DNA of 6,119 nucleotides from Desulfobacterales bacterium (lineage in GTDB: Bacteria; Desulfobacterota; Desulfobacteria; Desulfobacterales; C00003060), in the NCBI GenBank assembly GCA_030613145.1, contig JAUWMM010000125.1, forward strand, positions 1 to 6,119. The letters run 5' to 3'. Numbering within the stretch: position 1 is the first letter of the stretch; each line of letters starts with the position of its first letter. Below are positions 1 through 6,119 of the stretch, piece after piece. A program made the position numbers and the translations under genes. The notes under the pieces were generated by a model. That model did no database searches. It was not told the DNA's origin and saw nothing but the letters and a program-made list of their open reading frames with translations.

Positions 1-725
1 GAGATATTACCGTCAATGCACTAGGATTGTTTGGATGGTGGGTAAGTAAGTATAAAATCCTGGGAGCCAGTTGGGGCATGATGGCCACGATTTATAGCGC
101 CGACAACGCAATAGAATTTCCCACTTTTGAGGTTAAAAGTGATTTCGGACTCGGGGACATCTACTTTCAGCCTATCAATCTTGGCTGGCATTTGAAACAG
201 GTCGATTTTATGGCGACCTATGGAATTTATTTTCCCACAGGTAGATATGAGTTGGGTGGTGATAACAATACCGGATTGGGGATGTGGACCCATGAGTTCG
301 GTGCCGGCACGACCATTTACTTTGATCAGGAGAAAAAATGGCATTTTTCAGCTATGGGCTATTTCGAAATCAGTACAGAAAAAGAAGGTACGGATATAGA
401 TGTCGGAAATATCCTAACCGTTGAAGGGGGATTGGGCAGATCGTGGTATGAAGGTGCTCTCTCGGTGGGGATCGCCTATTATGCTCAGTGGAAATTGACC
501 GAGGACACAATAGGTGGCCTTAATAGGCTTGATCCCAGGTTACCGTCCACCCTCACCCTGAATCGATCCCGGATATACGCTCTAGGGCCGGAGGTCAATA
601 TCCCGATCATTATTAAGGACAAACTCATTTCCATCATTACGGCCCGTTATCAGTGGGAGTTTGGTGCTCGAGCTCGGCTTGAAGGTGAAAGTTTCAACCT
701 GTTGCTCAATTTTCCTTTTTTCTAG
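1..725 (+). CDS. Outer-membrane beta-barrel protein, SphA / Phenol_MetA_deg family (5' partial)
   Basis: This is the C-terminal part of an outer-membrane protein. The frame is open from base 3 to the TAG at 723-725, giving 240 residues. The TTG at 27 is not a credible start because the frame continues upstream; family members are, from memory, about 300 residues, so the signal peptide and first strands are missing. Family features visible are an N-x-GWH segment, YG-x-Y-x-PTGRY (PTGRY at 234-248), DNNTGLGMWTHEFGAGTT, a TDI-x-VG-x-ILT-x-EGGLG block, GALSVGIAYYAQWKLTED and a late LGPEV strand. The protein ends in alternating hydrophobic strands with a terminal Phe (FPFF), the usual BAM-recognition signature of beta-barrels. 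Such proteins are annotated as transporters or as linked to aromatic or lipid metabolism, usually without biochemical proof; a pore or uptake role is inference. It is co-directional with the efflux genes, but whether it shares their function is unknown. Confidence 0.85.
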   Translation, partial: DITVNALGLFGWWVSKYKILGASWGMMATIYSADNAIEFPTFEVKSDFGLGDIYFQPINLGWHLKQVDFMATYGIYFPTGRYELGGDNNTGLGMWTHEFGAGTTIYFDQEKKWHFSAMGYFEISTEKEGTDIDVGNILTVEGGLGRSWYEGALSVGIAYYAQWKLTEDTIGGLNRLDPRLPSTLTLNRSRIYALGPEVNIPIIIKDKLISIITARYQWEFGARARLEGESFNLLLNFPFF

Positions 726-753
726 AACCTACCTTTAAAAAAACTAGAAAGAA
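716..753. repeat. AT-rich inverted repeat over the omp stop codon
   Basis: Arms 716-725 and 744-753 can pair over 10 positions, with one T-G wobble, around a core of TTTCTAG / CTAGAAA, leaving an 18-base loop. The left arm contains the last codons and stop of the outer-membrane protein gene. The stem is weak and is not followed by a T run, so it is a poor intrinsic terminator; it could slow 3' decay or be chance in AT-rich DNA. Confidence 0.3.
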
Positions 754-789
754 CATTCTGCTTGAGCAATATAATCGAAGTGAAATAAT
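745..789 (+). promoter_or_regulatory. Candidate sigma70-type promoter for the efflux genes
   Basis: A perfect -10 hexamer TATAAT lies at 770-775. Its best -35 candidate is TAGAAA at 745-750 (4 of 6), at a long 19-base spacing. An alternative overlapping pair is TTGAGC at 762-767 and AATAAT at 784-789, spaced by 16 bases. Either would give a short leader before the adaptor start at 835. This is the only gap upstream of the adaptor gene, so a promoter here is plausible, but the region is AT-rich and such hexamers arise easily. No clear operator is visible. Confidence 0.35.
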
Positions 790-819
790 TATTAGAAGCA
801 GCAAATGATGGCGAGAAAA

Positions 820-826
820 GGGGAGG
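820..826 (+). promoter_or_regulatory. Ribosome binding site of the adaptor gene
   Basis: GGGGAGG lies 8 bases before the ATG at 835. It fixes this start against the upstream ATGs at 805 and 808, which are in the same frame but run into TAA at 829-831. Confidence 0.8.
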
Positions 827-834
827 TATAAAAC

Positions 835-2010
835 ATGAGGCTGAATAGGGGTAAAGGAAGGAATCCACCCACAAAAGAGGTTTTCCCAGCAATAGTCTGT
901 CTGGTTACTTTTGTAGCGCTATTGGTGACCTCCTGTGGGAAGGAGGAAGAAAAGGCGCCTGTATCAGAGGTGGTCAGGCCGGTGAAGGTCATGACTGTCG
1001 TCTCCAGCGGTGGGGGGGGAGGCCTGCAATTTCCGGGCAAGGTCCGGGCCTCCAAAAGGGTGGAACTGGCCTTTAAGGTCGTGGGGGGACGGCTCTTTGA
1101 ACTCCCCATCGCGGGCAAAGAGGGCGGATATGTCAAAAAGGGGGAACTTCTGGCTCGTATCGATCCGAAGGATTTCCAAACAGACCTGCGAAATGCCGAA
1201 GGTCGACTCAGAGAGGCTGAATCGTCTCTAAAACTGGCCAAAAGCGAGTATGCGCGTATTCAGAGGATTATGAAACAGGATCCGGGTGCTGTGAGTCAGG
1301 CGATGGTGGACAAGAGGCGCGAGGCCGTCAACCAGGCCCAGGGCCGTATCAAGTCCTTCAAAGCCTCTGAGGATAACGCCAAAAACCTATTGAGCTACAC
1401 CTATCTCAGGGCCCCATACCCGGGCGTCATCGCCAAAAGATATGTGGACAATTTCCAAGAAGTCAAACCAAAACAACCCATAGCCAGGTTAGAGGACATA
1501 TCCAAGGTAGAGCTCTTGATCGACGTGCCGGAAAACGTGGTGGCCGTGAGAAGAACGGAGGGACCAGGATCTGTTACAGCGGTCGCTGAGTTCCCCACCG
1601 CCCCGGGCAAACAGTACCCTTTGAAGGTGAAAGAATATGCAACAAAGGCGGATCCAGCCACCCAGACCTATCAGGTCGTGCTTCAGATGCCTCAACCGGA
1701 AGACATCAAAGTATGGCCTGGTATGACGGCTACTGTTTCGGTTTCCATCCTGGAAAAAGAATCGACGGAGGAGCGATCAATCTTCATTCCCGCCATTGCG
1801 GTCATGACGGATCCTAACGGTAAAAACTACGTGTGGCTCGTTGATTCAGCTAACATGACCGTCCTCAAAAAGGAAGTGAAAACCGGTCGATTGGCAGGAT
1901 CTGAAAATATCGATGTCCAAGAAGGTTTAGAGGGGGGGGAGACCCTCGTCGTCGCTGGTGGTACGAAACTACAGGAAGGCATGAAAGTCAGCATTTGGGA
2001 ACAAAAATAG
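835..2010 (+). CDS. RND efflux periplasmic adaptor lipoprotein (HlyD / AcrA-type membrane fusion protein)
   Basis: This 391-residue protein is the periplasmic adaptor that couples an RND permease to an outer-membrane channel. A basic N-terminus (R2, R5, K7, R9, K14) is followed by a hydrophobic stretch at about 16-32 and a lipobox VTSC with Cys34 as the expected lipidated residue; a Gly follows it, so there is no Asp retention signal at +2. An acidic linker follows (EEEK). The first half of the lipoyl/barrel-sandwich domain is at about 68-112 and the second at about 188-222 (YLRAPYPGVIAKRYV). Between them is an alpha-helical coiled-coil hairpin, about 113-186, rich in E, K, R, A and Q. A beta-barrel domain follows (about 225-305, with the family-like KADPATQTYQV), then a membrane-proximal domain to the C-terminus (PAIAV at 319-323). 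Length is normal for TIGR01730-type adaptors. The permease gene starts 15 bases downstream, so the two are almost certainly co-transcribed. Two G8 tracts lie inside the frame. Substrate is unknown. Confidence 0.95.
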   Translation: MRLNRGKGRNPPTKEVFPAIVCLVTFVALLVTSCGKEEEKAPVSEVVRPVKVMTVVSSGGGGGLQFPGKVRASKRVELAFKVVGGRLFELPIAGKEGGYVKKGELLARIDPKDFQTDLRNAEGRLREAESSLKLAKSEYARIQRIMKQDPGAVSQAMVDKRREAVNQAQGRIKSFKASEDNAKNLLSYTYLRAPYPGVIAKRYVDNFQEVKPKQPIARLEDISKVELLIDVPENVVAVRRTEGPGSVTAVAEFPTAPGKQYPLKVKEYATKADPATQTYQVVLQMPQPEDIKVWPGMTATVSVSILEKESTEERSIFIPAIAVMTDPNGKNYVWLVDSANMTVLKKEVKTGRLAGSENIDVQEGLEGGETLVVAGGTKLQEGMKVSIWEQK

Positions 2011-2015
2011 GGGGA
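2010..2015 (+). promoter_or_regulatory. Ribosome binding site of the permease gene
   Basis: GGGGGA overlaps the last base of the adaptor stop codon (TAG at 2008-2010) and lies 10 bases before the ATG at 2026. This arrangement suggests linked translation of adaptor and permease. Confidence 0.65.
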
Positions 2016-2025
2016 ATCCGGAATC

Positions 2026-5000
2026 ATGAATATAGCAGAATGGTCCATCAAGAAGAGTGTCATAACCTGGACAATGACCGTCCTTCTTCTATTTGTAGGC
2101 TATATCTCCTATCAAAATTTACCACGCCTTGAAGACCCGGAATTTGCCATCAAAGAAGCTGTGGTGGTCACACAATATCCCGGGGCCTCCGCCCAAGAAG
2201 TGGAAAAGGAAGTGACCGAAAAGATCGAGAAGGCGACCCAGGAGCTGGGCCAGCTCAAACGGGTTGAGTCCTATTCTGAGAGAGGGCTCTCAAAGGTCAA
2301 AGTTGTCATAAAAGATCAGTTTGACAGAGCGGCCCTGCCCCAGGGCTGGGATGAGCTCAGACGAAAGATCAACGATTATCAAAGGGAGCTTCCTCCCGGT
2401 GCTGGCCCCTCAATCGTCAATGATGACTTCGGGGATGTATATGGGGTTTACTTCGCCCTGACCGGAAAAGGGTTTACTTATGCCGAACTGAAGAAGGTGG
2501 CGGAACTGTTGAAGCGGGAGTTGACCACCGTCACGGATGTCAAGAAGGTCGTTTTTTTTGGTGTGCAGTCAGAAGCGATTTATGTGGAAATTTCCAAAAC
2601 CAAAACGGCCGCCCTCGGTATCAGGCTGGAGCAGATCTTTACGGCCTTACAAGCAAAAAATATCCCTTCTGACGCGGGCCGTATCAAAATCGGCAGTGAA
2701 TATATGGCCATATTCCCCAGCGGTATCTATAAATCAGAGAAAGACTTCGGGAATCTGCTCATCAGCAGTCAGGCGGGGAAGCTGATTTACCTCAAAGATG
2801 TGGCTGAGATCAGACGGGGCTATGTTGATCCACCAAAGGATATTTTACGAATCAATGGCAAGCCCGCCATCGGTATCGCGATCTCAACAATTCTAGGCGG
2901 CAACGTGGTCACCATGGGCCAAGCGGTAGAAAAGCGGATCAAAGAACTGCTGCCCCAGATTCCGATAGGGATGGACCTGAAGGTCATTTCCAATATGTCG
3001 GCTACGGTTGTGGAGGCCATCAACGGATTTATCATCAACCTCGTCGAAGCGGTCGCCATCGTCATCGTCGTTTTACTGTTCTTTATGGGATTACGCAGTG
3101 GATTGATCATCGGGTTTATTCTCACCCTAACCATCGCCGCCACCTTTGTGGTGATGAACTACTACCAAATCACCCTGGAACGAATTTCTCTCGGTGCGCT
3201 CATCATCGCCCTGGGCATGCTCGTCGACAACGCCATTGTCGTGGTGGATGGGATGAAGGTGAGGATTGAGAATGGGATGGACGGACTGGAAGCGGCCAAG
3301 GAAGTCGTGGGCCAGAACGCCATCCCGCTGTTTGGTGCCACGGCCGTCGCAATCCTCGCTTTTGCCTCTATTGGAGGCATGGACAACAACACCGGTGAAT
3401 TTTGTAGAGCCCTCTACTATGTCATTTTGATTTCCCTTTCTTTGAGCTGGCTGACCGCGGTGACCACCACACCACTGATCACGAAGACCTTTCTCAAGAG
3501 CAAGGTAGAGAGCAAGGGAGAGGGAAAAAGCGCCGATCCCTATGGGGGCAAGTTTTACCAGCTCTATCGCAGCGGCCTGATGTCGGCCATCCGCTACCGA
3601 TGGGTCACGATCGCCGTTGTCGTGGGTCTTTTTGCATCAGCGCTCTATGGGTTTGGTTTTGTTAAAAATATGTTCTTCCCACCTTCAACCCGGCCGCAGT
3701 TTATGGTGGAATGTCAGTTCAGAGAAGGGACCCATATCAGAGAGACCGAAAAAAAGGTCGCTGAGCTCGAGGCATACCTGCAAAAAATTGAGGGGATTAC
3801 CGATGTGGCTTCAGCCATCGGCGCAGGACATCCCCGCTTTATATTGACCTACAATGTACCGGTCGATGCCGCGGATCAATACAGCCTGGTGCTCGTTTCA
3901 GTCAACGACTATAAGGTCATCAATGAGATTTATCAAGAGGTCCAGTCTGATCTGGAATCCATGTTTCCGGATGCCACCATTAATGTGAAAAAATTTGCTC
4001 TCGGTCCCGGGGCAGGGGGGAAAATCCAGTTGAGAATCAATGGGCCGGATCCCGCCGTCTTACGCCAGTTGTCAGAGACCGCCAAGGCTATTATCGCCGC
4101 CGATCCGGACACAAAGGCTGTTCGCGACGAATGGGGCGGTAAGGTCAAAACGGTCCGGCCGATATTGGCGGAAGAAAGGGCCCACAGACTGGGCATTGAC
4201 CGGAAGGATATCTCCCTGCGCCTCCAGGCAAATTATTCCGGGACCCTCACCGGCATTTACCGTGAAGGCATCGAATTGATCCCGATTTATGCCCGTGCCC
4301 CTAAAAGCGATCGCATTACCATTGAGGACATGACCGATATACCCGTCATCAGCCCCATAACAGGCGAAAATATCCCCATGTTGCAGGTCGTGAATTATTT
4401 GGAAACCGGAACCGAGAACGCCCGTGTTTCGCGATACAATCGCCGGTCCATGATCAAACTGCATGCCGATCCGAGATTGGGGCTTCCTTCCGAGGTTATG
4501 CTGAGAGTGAAACCCAAAATCGAACAGGCGCTCGGGGTGGATGTGGAACAATATCTCGGCAGGCCATTGCGTGGAAATCAGACATTTGGGGCCAATACGA
4601 TTCCCCTGAAATACGACGACATCCTTCCCTTGAAGGACAAGCCGGGGTACTTTATCGCCTGGTCGGGTGAGGCTGAAGATCAGGCCGATTCGCAAAAAAA
4701 GCTTGGGGAATCCATACCCATTTTCTTTGGAATGATGATCTTGGTTGTCATCTTTCTCTTCAATGCGTTCCGTCAGCCCTTGATCATTTGGTTGACCGTC
4801 CCCCTTTCAATCATCGGGGTCACCGCCGGTCTACTCATCTTTAATCAACCCTTTGGTTTTATGGCGCTTCTCGGAGTGATGAGCCTGGCCGGTATGCTCA
4901 TCAAAAACGCCATTGTCCTGGTCGACCAGATCAATTTGGAAATCAAGGAAGGTAAAGATTCCTTTCATGCGATCATAGACTCGGGCGTGAGCAGAATGCG

Positions 5001-5184
5001 CCCGGTCTCCATGGCAGCGCTGACCACCATCCTGGGAATGCTTCCGCTGTTACAGGATGATTTCTTTGTCGCCATGGCTGTCACCATCATGTTCGGGCTC
5101 GGCTTCGCCACCGTCCTGACACTATTTGTGGTGCCTGTCTTCTATGCGGCCTTTTTCCGAATACCTTATCAAAGTGAACAGTAA
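2026..5184 (+). CDS. RND efflux permease, inner membrane (AcrB/HAE1 superfamily, TriC-like)
   Basis: This 1052-residue protein is the proton-driven pump of a tripartite exporter (ACR_tran family, normal length). It has the RND duplicated plan: TM1 at about 12-30, a large periplasmic loop to about 330, TM2-TM6 at about 334-485, TM7 at about 526-546, a second periplasmic loop to about 895, and TM8-TM12 to the C-terminus. The TM4 motif is GMLVDNAIVVVD with D401 and N402; AcrB has Asp-Asp (407/408) here. TM10 carries LIKNAIVLVD with K960, equivalent to AcrB K940. TM11 starts SRMRPVSMAAL with R990 equivalent to R971, while A997 falls where AcrB has T978. The TriC-like assignment rests on my memory of segments such as LEDPEF near the N-terminus, YPGASAQEVE and DDFGD-VYG-x-x-FALTGKGFTYAEL. 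TriC pumps export triclosan and other hydrophobic compounds, but substrate is not predictable here. Heavy-metal (CusA-type) signatures are not evident. Forms a unit with the adaptor upstream and the NodT-type channel downstream. Confidence 0.95.
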   Translation: MNIAEWSIKKSVITWTMTVLLLFVGYISYQNLPRLEDPEFAIKEAVVVTQYPGASAQEVEKEVTEKIEKATQELGQLKRVESYSERGLSKVKVVIKDQFDRAALPQGWDELRRKINDYQRELPPGAGPSIVNDDFGDVYGVYFALTGKGFTYAELKKVAELLKRELTTVTDVKKVVFFGVQSEAIYVEISKTKTAALGIRLEQIFTALQAKNIPSDAGRIKIGSEYMAIFPSGIYKSEKDFGNLLISSQAGKLIYLKDVAEIRRGYVDPPKDILRINGKPAIGIAISTILGGNVVTMGQAVEKRIKELLPQIPIGMDLKVISNMSATVVEAINGFIINLVEAVAIVIVVLLFFMGLRSGLIIGFILTLTIAATFVVMNYYQITLERISLGALIIALGMLVDNAIVVVDGMKVRIENGMDGLEAAKEVVGQNAIPLFGATAVAILAFASIGGMDNNTGEFCRALYYVILISLSLSWLTAVTTTPLITKTFLKSKVESKGEGKSADPYGGKFYQLYRSGLMSAIRYRWVTIAVVVGLFASALYGFGFVKNMFFPPSTRPQFMVECQFREGTHIRETEKKVAELEAYLQKIEGITDVASAIGAGHPRFILTYNVPVDAADQYSLVLVSVNDYKVINEIYQEVQSDLESMFPDATINVKKFALGPGAGGKIQLRINGPDPAVLRQLSETAKAIIAADPDTKAVRDEWGGKVKTVRPILAEERAHRLGIDRKDISLRLQANYSGTLTGIYREGIELIPIYARAPKSDRITIEDMTDIPVISPITGENIPMLQVVNYLETGTENARVSRYNRRSMIKLHADPRLGLPSEVMLRVKPKIEQALGVDVEQYLGRPLRGNQTFGANTIPLKYDDILPLKDKPGYFIAWSGEAEDQADSQKKLGESIPIFFGMMILVVIFLFNAFRQPLIIWLTVPLSIIGVTAGLLIFNQPFGFMALLGVMSLAGMLIKNAIVLVDQINLEIKEGKDSFHAIIDSGVSRMRPVSMAALTTILGMLPLLQDDFFVAMAVTIMFGLGFATVLTLFVVPVFYAAFFRIPYQSEQ

Positions 5185-5193
5185 GAAAAACGA

Positions 5194-5222
5194 ATCCGCC
5201 ACACAAACGGCGGATAAATTTT
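5194..5222 (+). terminator. Terminator-like hairpin after the permease gene
   Basis: A perfect 7-bp stem, ATCCGCC (5194-5200) with GGCGGAT (5209-5215), encloses an 8-base loop. It is followed by AAATTTT ending at 5222. It begins 9 bases after the permease stop. The GC-rich stem favours termination, but the T run is only four bases and is preceded by three A, so it may terminate partially or only protect the transcript end. Confidence 0.5.
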
Positions 5223-5233
5223 GAAGGACGATT

Positions 5234-5247
5234 AACGGTTAACCGTT
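5234..5247. repeat. Perfect 14-bp palindrome
   Basis: AACGGTTAACCGTT is identical on both strands. It may act as DNA (a dimeric regulator site) or as RNA: a 5-bp stem with a TTAA loop followed by TATTTAT, which could back up the terminator-like hairpin just upstream. It lies about 200 bases before the channel gene start, far for a simple repressor operator of that gene. Confidence 0.5.
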
Positions 5248-5264
5248 TATTTATCCTGCCTGTC

Positions 5265-5287
5265 CCGCCATAGCCTTCAGGCGGCGG
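5265..5287. repeat. GC-rich bulged stem-loop
   Basis: CCGCC (5265-5269) pairs with GGCGG (5283-5287). An inner stem GCC (5273-5275) with GGC (5280-5282) closes a TTCA loop, with ATA bulged on the left side. The right arm is part of a GGC-GGC-GGC run, so the pairing can slide. It is part of the repeat-like insert and resembles the folded core of REP-type intergenic repeats. Confidence 0.4.
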
Positions 5288-5314
5288 CGGAAGCTTGTTG
5301 AAAATCTTGAGCGT

Positions 5315-5330
5315 GTCGAAGGGTCGAAGG
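5315..5330. repeat. Tandem 8-bp direct repeat
   Basis: GTCGAAGG occurs twice with no gap (5315-5322 and 5323-5330). The second copy overlaps the right-hand GAAGGACG boundary repeat of the insert. It looks like a small slippage or junction duplication at the end of the dispersed-repeat-like segment. Confidence 0.6.
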
Positions 5331-5434
5331 ACGGTTCACCATATTATTCACAAATGGGATCGTTTTAAACTATGATTCAAACTAACATTATTGGGGTTGG
5401 TAATTGACTATTAAGAGGTGCCATAAGTCTGAAT

Positions 5435-5440
5435 AAGGAG
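5435..5440 (+). promoter_or_regulatory. Ribosome binding site of the channel gene
   Basis: AAGGAG lies 6 bases before the ATG at 5447. This favours that start over the in-frame ATG at 5456, which would have a 15-base spacing. Confidence 0.75.
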
Positions 5441-5446
5441 TTTGAA

Positions 5447-6119
5447 ATGTCATGCATGCATAAGATAGGTGGAATATTGTCGAGATGCTCGGTGGTTCTG
5501 ACAGCCATCGTTCTTCTGGTGGGTGGGTGTGCCATGGTTGGTCCCGATTATAAACAGCCTGAGGTAGAAGAGCCGAAAGAGTGGATGGAGAAAGAGGAAC
5601 CCCAAATCAAAAGTGAGCCGGAGGATATTAGTAAATGGTGGACAGCACTCAATGATCCAGTCCTCGACCGCCTCATCGAGGCCGCCTATGAACAGAATTT
5701 GCCCCTTCGAATTGCAGGAATCCGAATCCTGGAAGCGAGGGCCCGGTTAGGGATTGCTAAGGGGACCCTGTATCCCCAAACGCAACAAGCGGTCGGTAGC
5801 TATGCCCGTGTGAGTGCGAGTGAGAACACGGCCAACATACCAATACCGGCTTTGTTTGACTCAACCTTCAGTGATTATCAACTCTCATTCGACGCCGCCT
5901 GGGAACTCGATTTCTGGGGAAGATTCCGTCGGGCCGTGCAATCCGGCATCGGAAACTTTGAAGTGTCGATTGCCGACTACGACAACACCCTGGTGACTCT
6001 CACCGCCGAAATGGCCAGGACTTATGTGGTGATTCGTACTCTCGAGGAACGGTTGTCCATTGCACGGGAAAACGTGAAGATTCAGGAGCGTTCACTGCAG
6101 ATCGCAGAGGTGCGTTTCA
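5447..6119 (+). CDS. NodT-type outer-membrane efflux channel lipoprotein (3' partial)
   Basis: The first 224 residues of a TolC/OprM-like outer-membrane factor, the exit duct of a tripartite pump. The frame runs open to the window edge, so the stop is not seen; family members are about 460-500 residues, so a little under half is present. The signal peptide has a hydrophobic stretch at about 15-26 and a lipobox VGGC with Cys28 as the lipidation site. It is followed by the hallmark VGPDYKQPEV of NodT/OprM lipoproteins (C-x-x-VGPDY-x-x-P). Other family marks are WW-x-x-LNDP (64-71), a first alpha-helical hairpin segment (about 72-105), ARLGIAKGTLYPQ (99-111) and WELDFWGRFRR (152-162), with coiled-coil helices after it. 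Codon 1 is set by an AAGGAG site. It follows the permease by 262 bases, so it is the obvious outer-membrane partner of the upstream pump, but its transcription may be partly independent. Confidence 0.93.
   Translation, partial: MSCMHKIGGILSRCSVVLTAIVLLVGGCAMVGPDYKQPEVEEPKEWMEKEEPQIKSEPEDISKWWTALNDPVLDRLIEAAYEQNLPLRIAGIRILEARARLGIAKGTLYPQTQQAVGSYARVSASENTANIPIPALFDSTFSDYQLSFDAAWELDFWGRFRRAVQSGIGNFEVSIADYDNTLVTLTAEMARTYVVIRTLEERLSIARENVKIQERSLQIAEVRF

Larger units (their letters stand above)
5223..5339. repeat. Repeat-like intergenic insert bounded by direct repeats
   Basis: GAAGGACG occurs at 5223-5230 and again at 5326-5333, and the similarity extends to 12 of 14 bases (5223-5236 against 5326-5339). 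Between them lie a 14-bp palindrome, a GC-rich stem-loop and the segment CTTGAGCGTGTCGAAGG (5306-5322). That segment resembles, from memory, short dispersed repeats of the type CTGAGCTTGTCGAAGG, which occur in many copies between genes of diverse environmental bacteria. No protein is encoded. I read it as a dispersed repeat or small non-autonomous element; the copy number in this genome cannot be seen from one window. Confidence 0.45.

Noticed and set aside
805..831. Tiny upstream frame of eight codons before the adaptor gene
   Set aside because: It has no ribosome binding site of its own and overlaps the adaptor's Shine-Dalgarno sequence; no leader-peptide features such as repeated regulatory codons.
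792..1241. 149-codon open frame on the minus strand over the adaptor start
   Set aside because: Low-complexity Ser/Pro/Thr-rich translation opposite a clear adaptor gene; a shadow frame.
2552..2559. T8 run inside the permease gene as a slippage or frameshift site
   Set aside because: It encodes Val-Phe-Phe in an intact frame, and no slippery heptamer with downstream structure was recognised.
4072..4695. 207-codon open frame on the minus strand inside the permease gene
   Set aside because: It lies wholly within a well-supported RND gene, its translation shows no recognisable domain, and the open frame is explained by the codon pattern of the sense gene.
5404..5434. TTGACT with weak -10 candidates as a promoter for the channel gene
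   Set aside because: The only -10-like hexamers are at 12 or 19 bases spacing and match poorly, so it is not listed as a feature.
5814..5996. 60-codon open frame on the plus strand
   Set aside because: Out of frame within the NodT-type channel gene, which has clear family motifs over the same bases.

Overview
This window comes from a Gram-negative bacterium. It encodes an outer-membrane beta-barrel protein and a complete envelope-spanning efflux machine, with two lipoprotein signal peptides. The protein flavour, intermediate base composition and style of intergenic repeats would fit Desulfobacterota (former Deltaproteobacteria) or a neighbouring phylum. That is an impression, not a demonstrated placement.

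Layout, all on the + strand: (1) bases 1-725, the C-terminal ~240 residues of a SphA/Phenol_MetA_deg-type outer-membrane protein whose start lies before the window; (2) 726-834, a short gap with a candidate promoter, an AT-rich inverted repeat and a strong ribosome binding site; (3) 835-2010, a complete lipoprotein periplasmic adaptor (membrane fusion protein) of an RND pump; (4) 2026-5184, the complete inner-membrane RND permease, 15 bases after the adaptor; (5) 5185-5446, a 262-base gap with a terminator-like hairpin, a perfect 14-bp palindrome and a repeat-like insert bounded by near-identical direct repeats; (6) 5447-6119, the first 224 codons of a NodT-type outer-membrane efflux lipoprotein that runs off the right edge.

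Genes 3, 4 and 6 together would build a tripartite pump: permease in the inner membrane using the proton gradient, adaptor across the periplasm, and trimeric channel in the outer membrane. The permease most resembles, from memory, the TriC-like branch of the HAE1 drug exporters. The substrate cannot be read from the sequence. No regulator is visible.

The coding part is a conventional efflux operon, and I do not see a new biological system. The parts most worth a second look are the structured spacer between permease and channel genes, the two G8 tracts inside the adaptor gene, and the Asn and Ala found at positions where AcrB has proton-relay residues.
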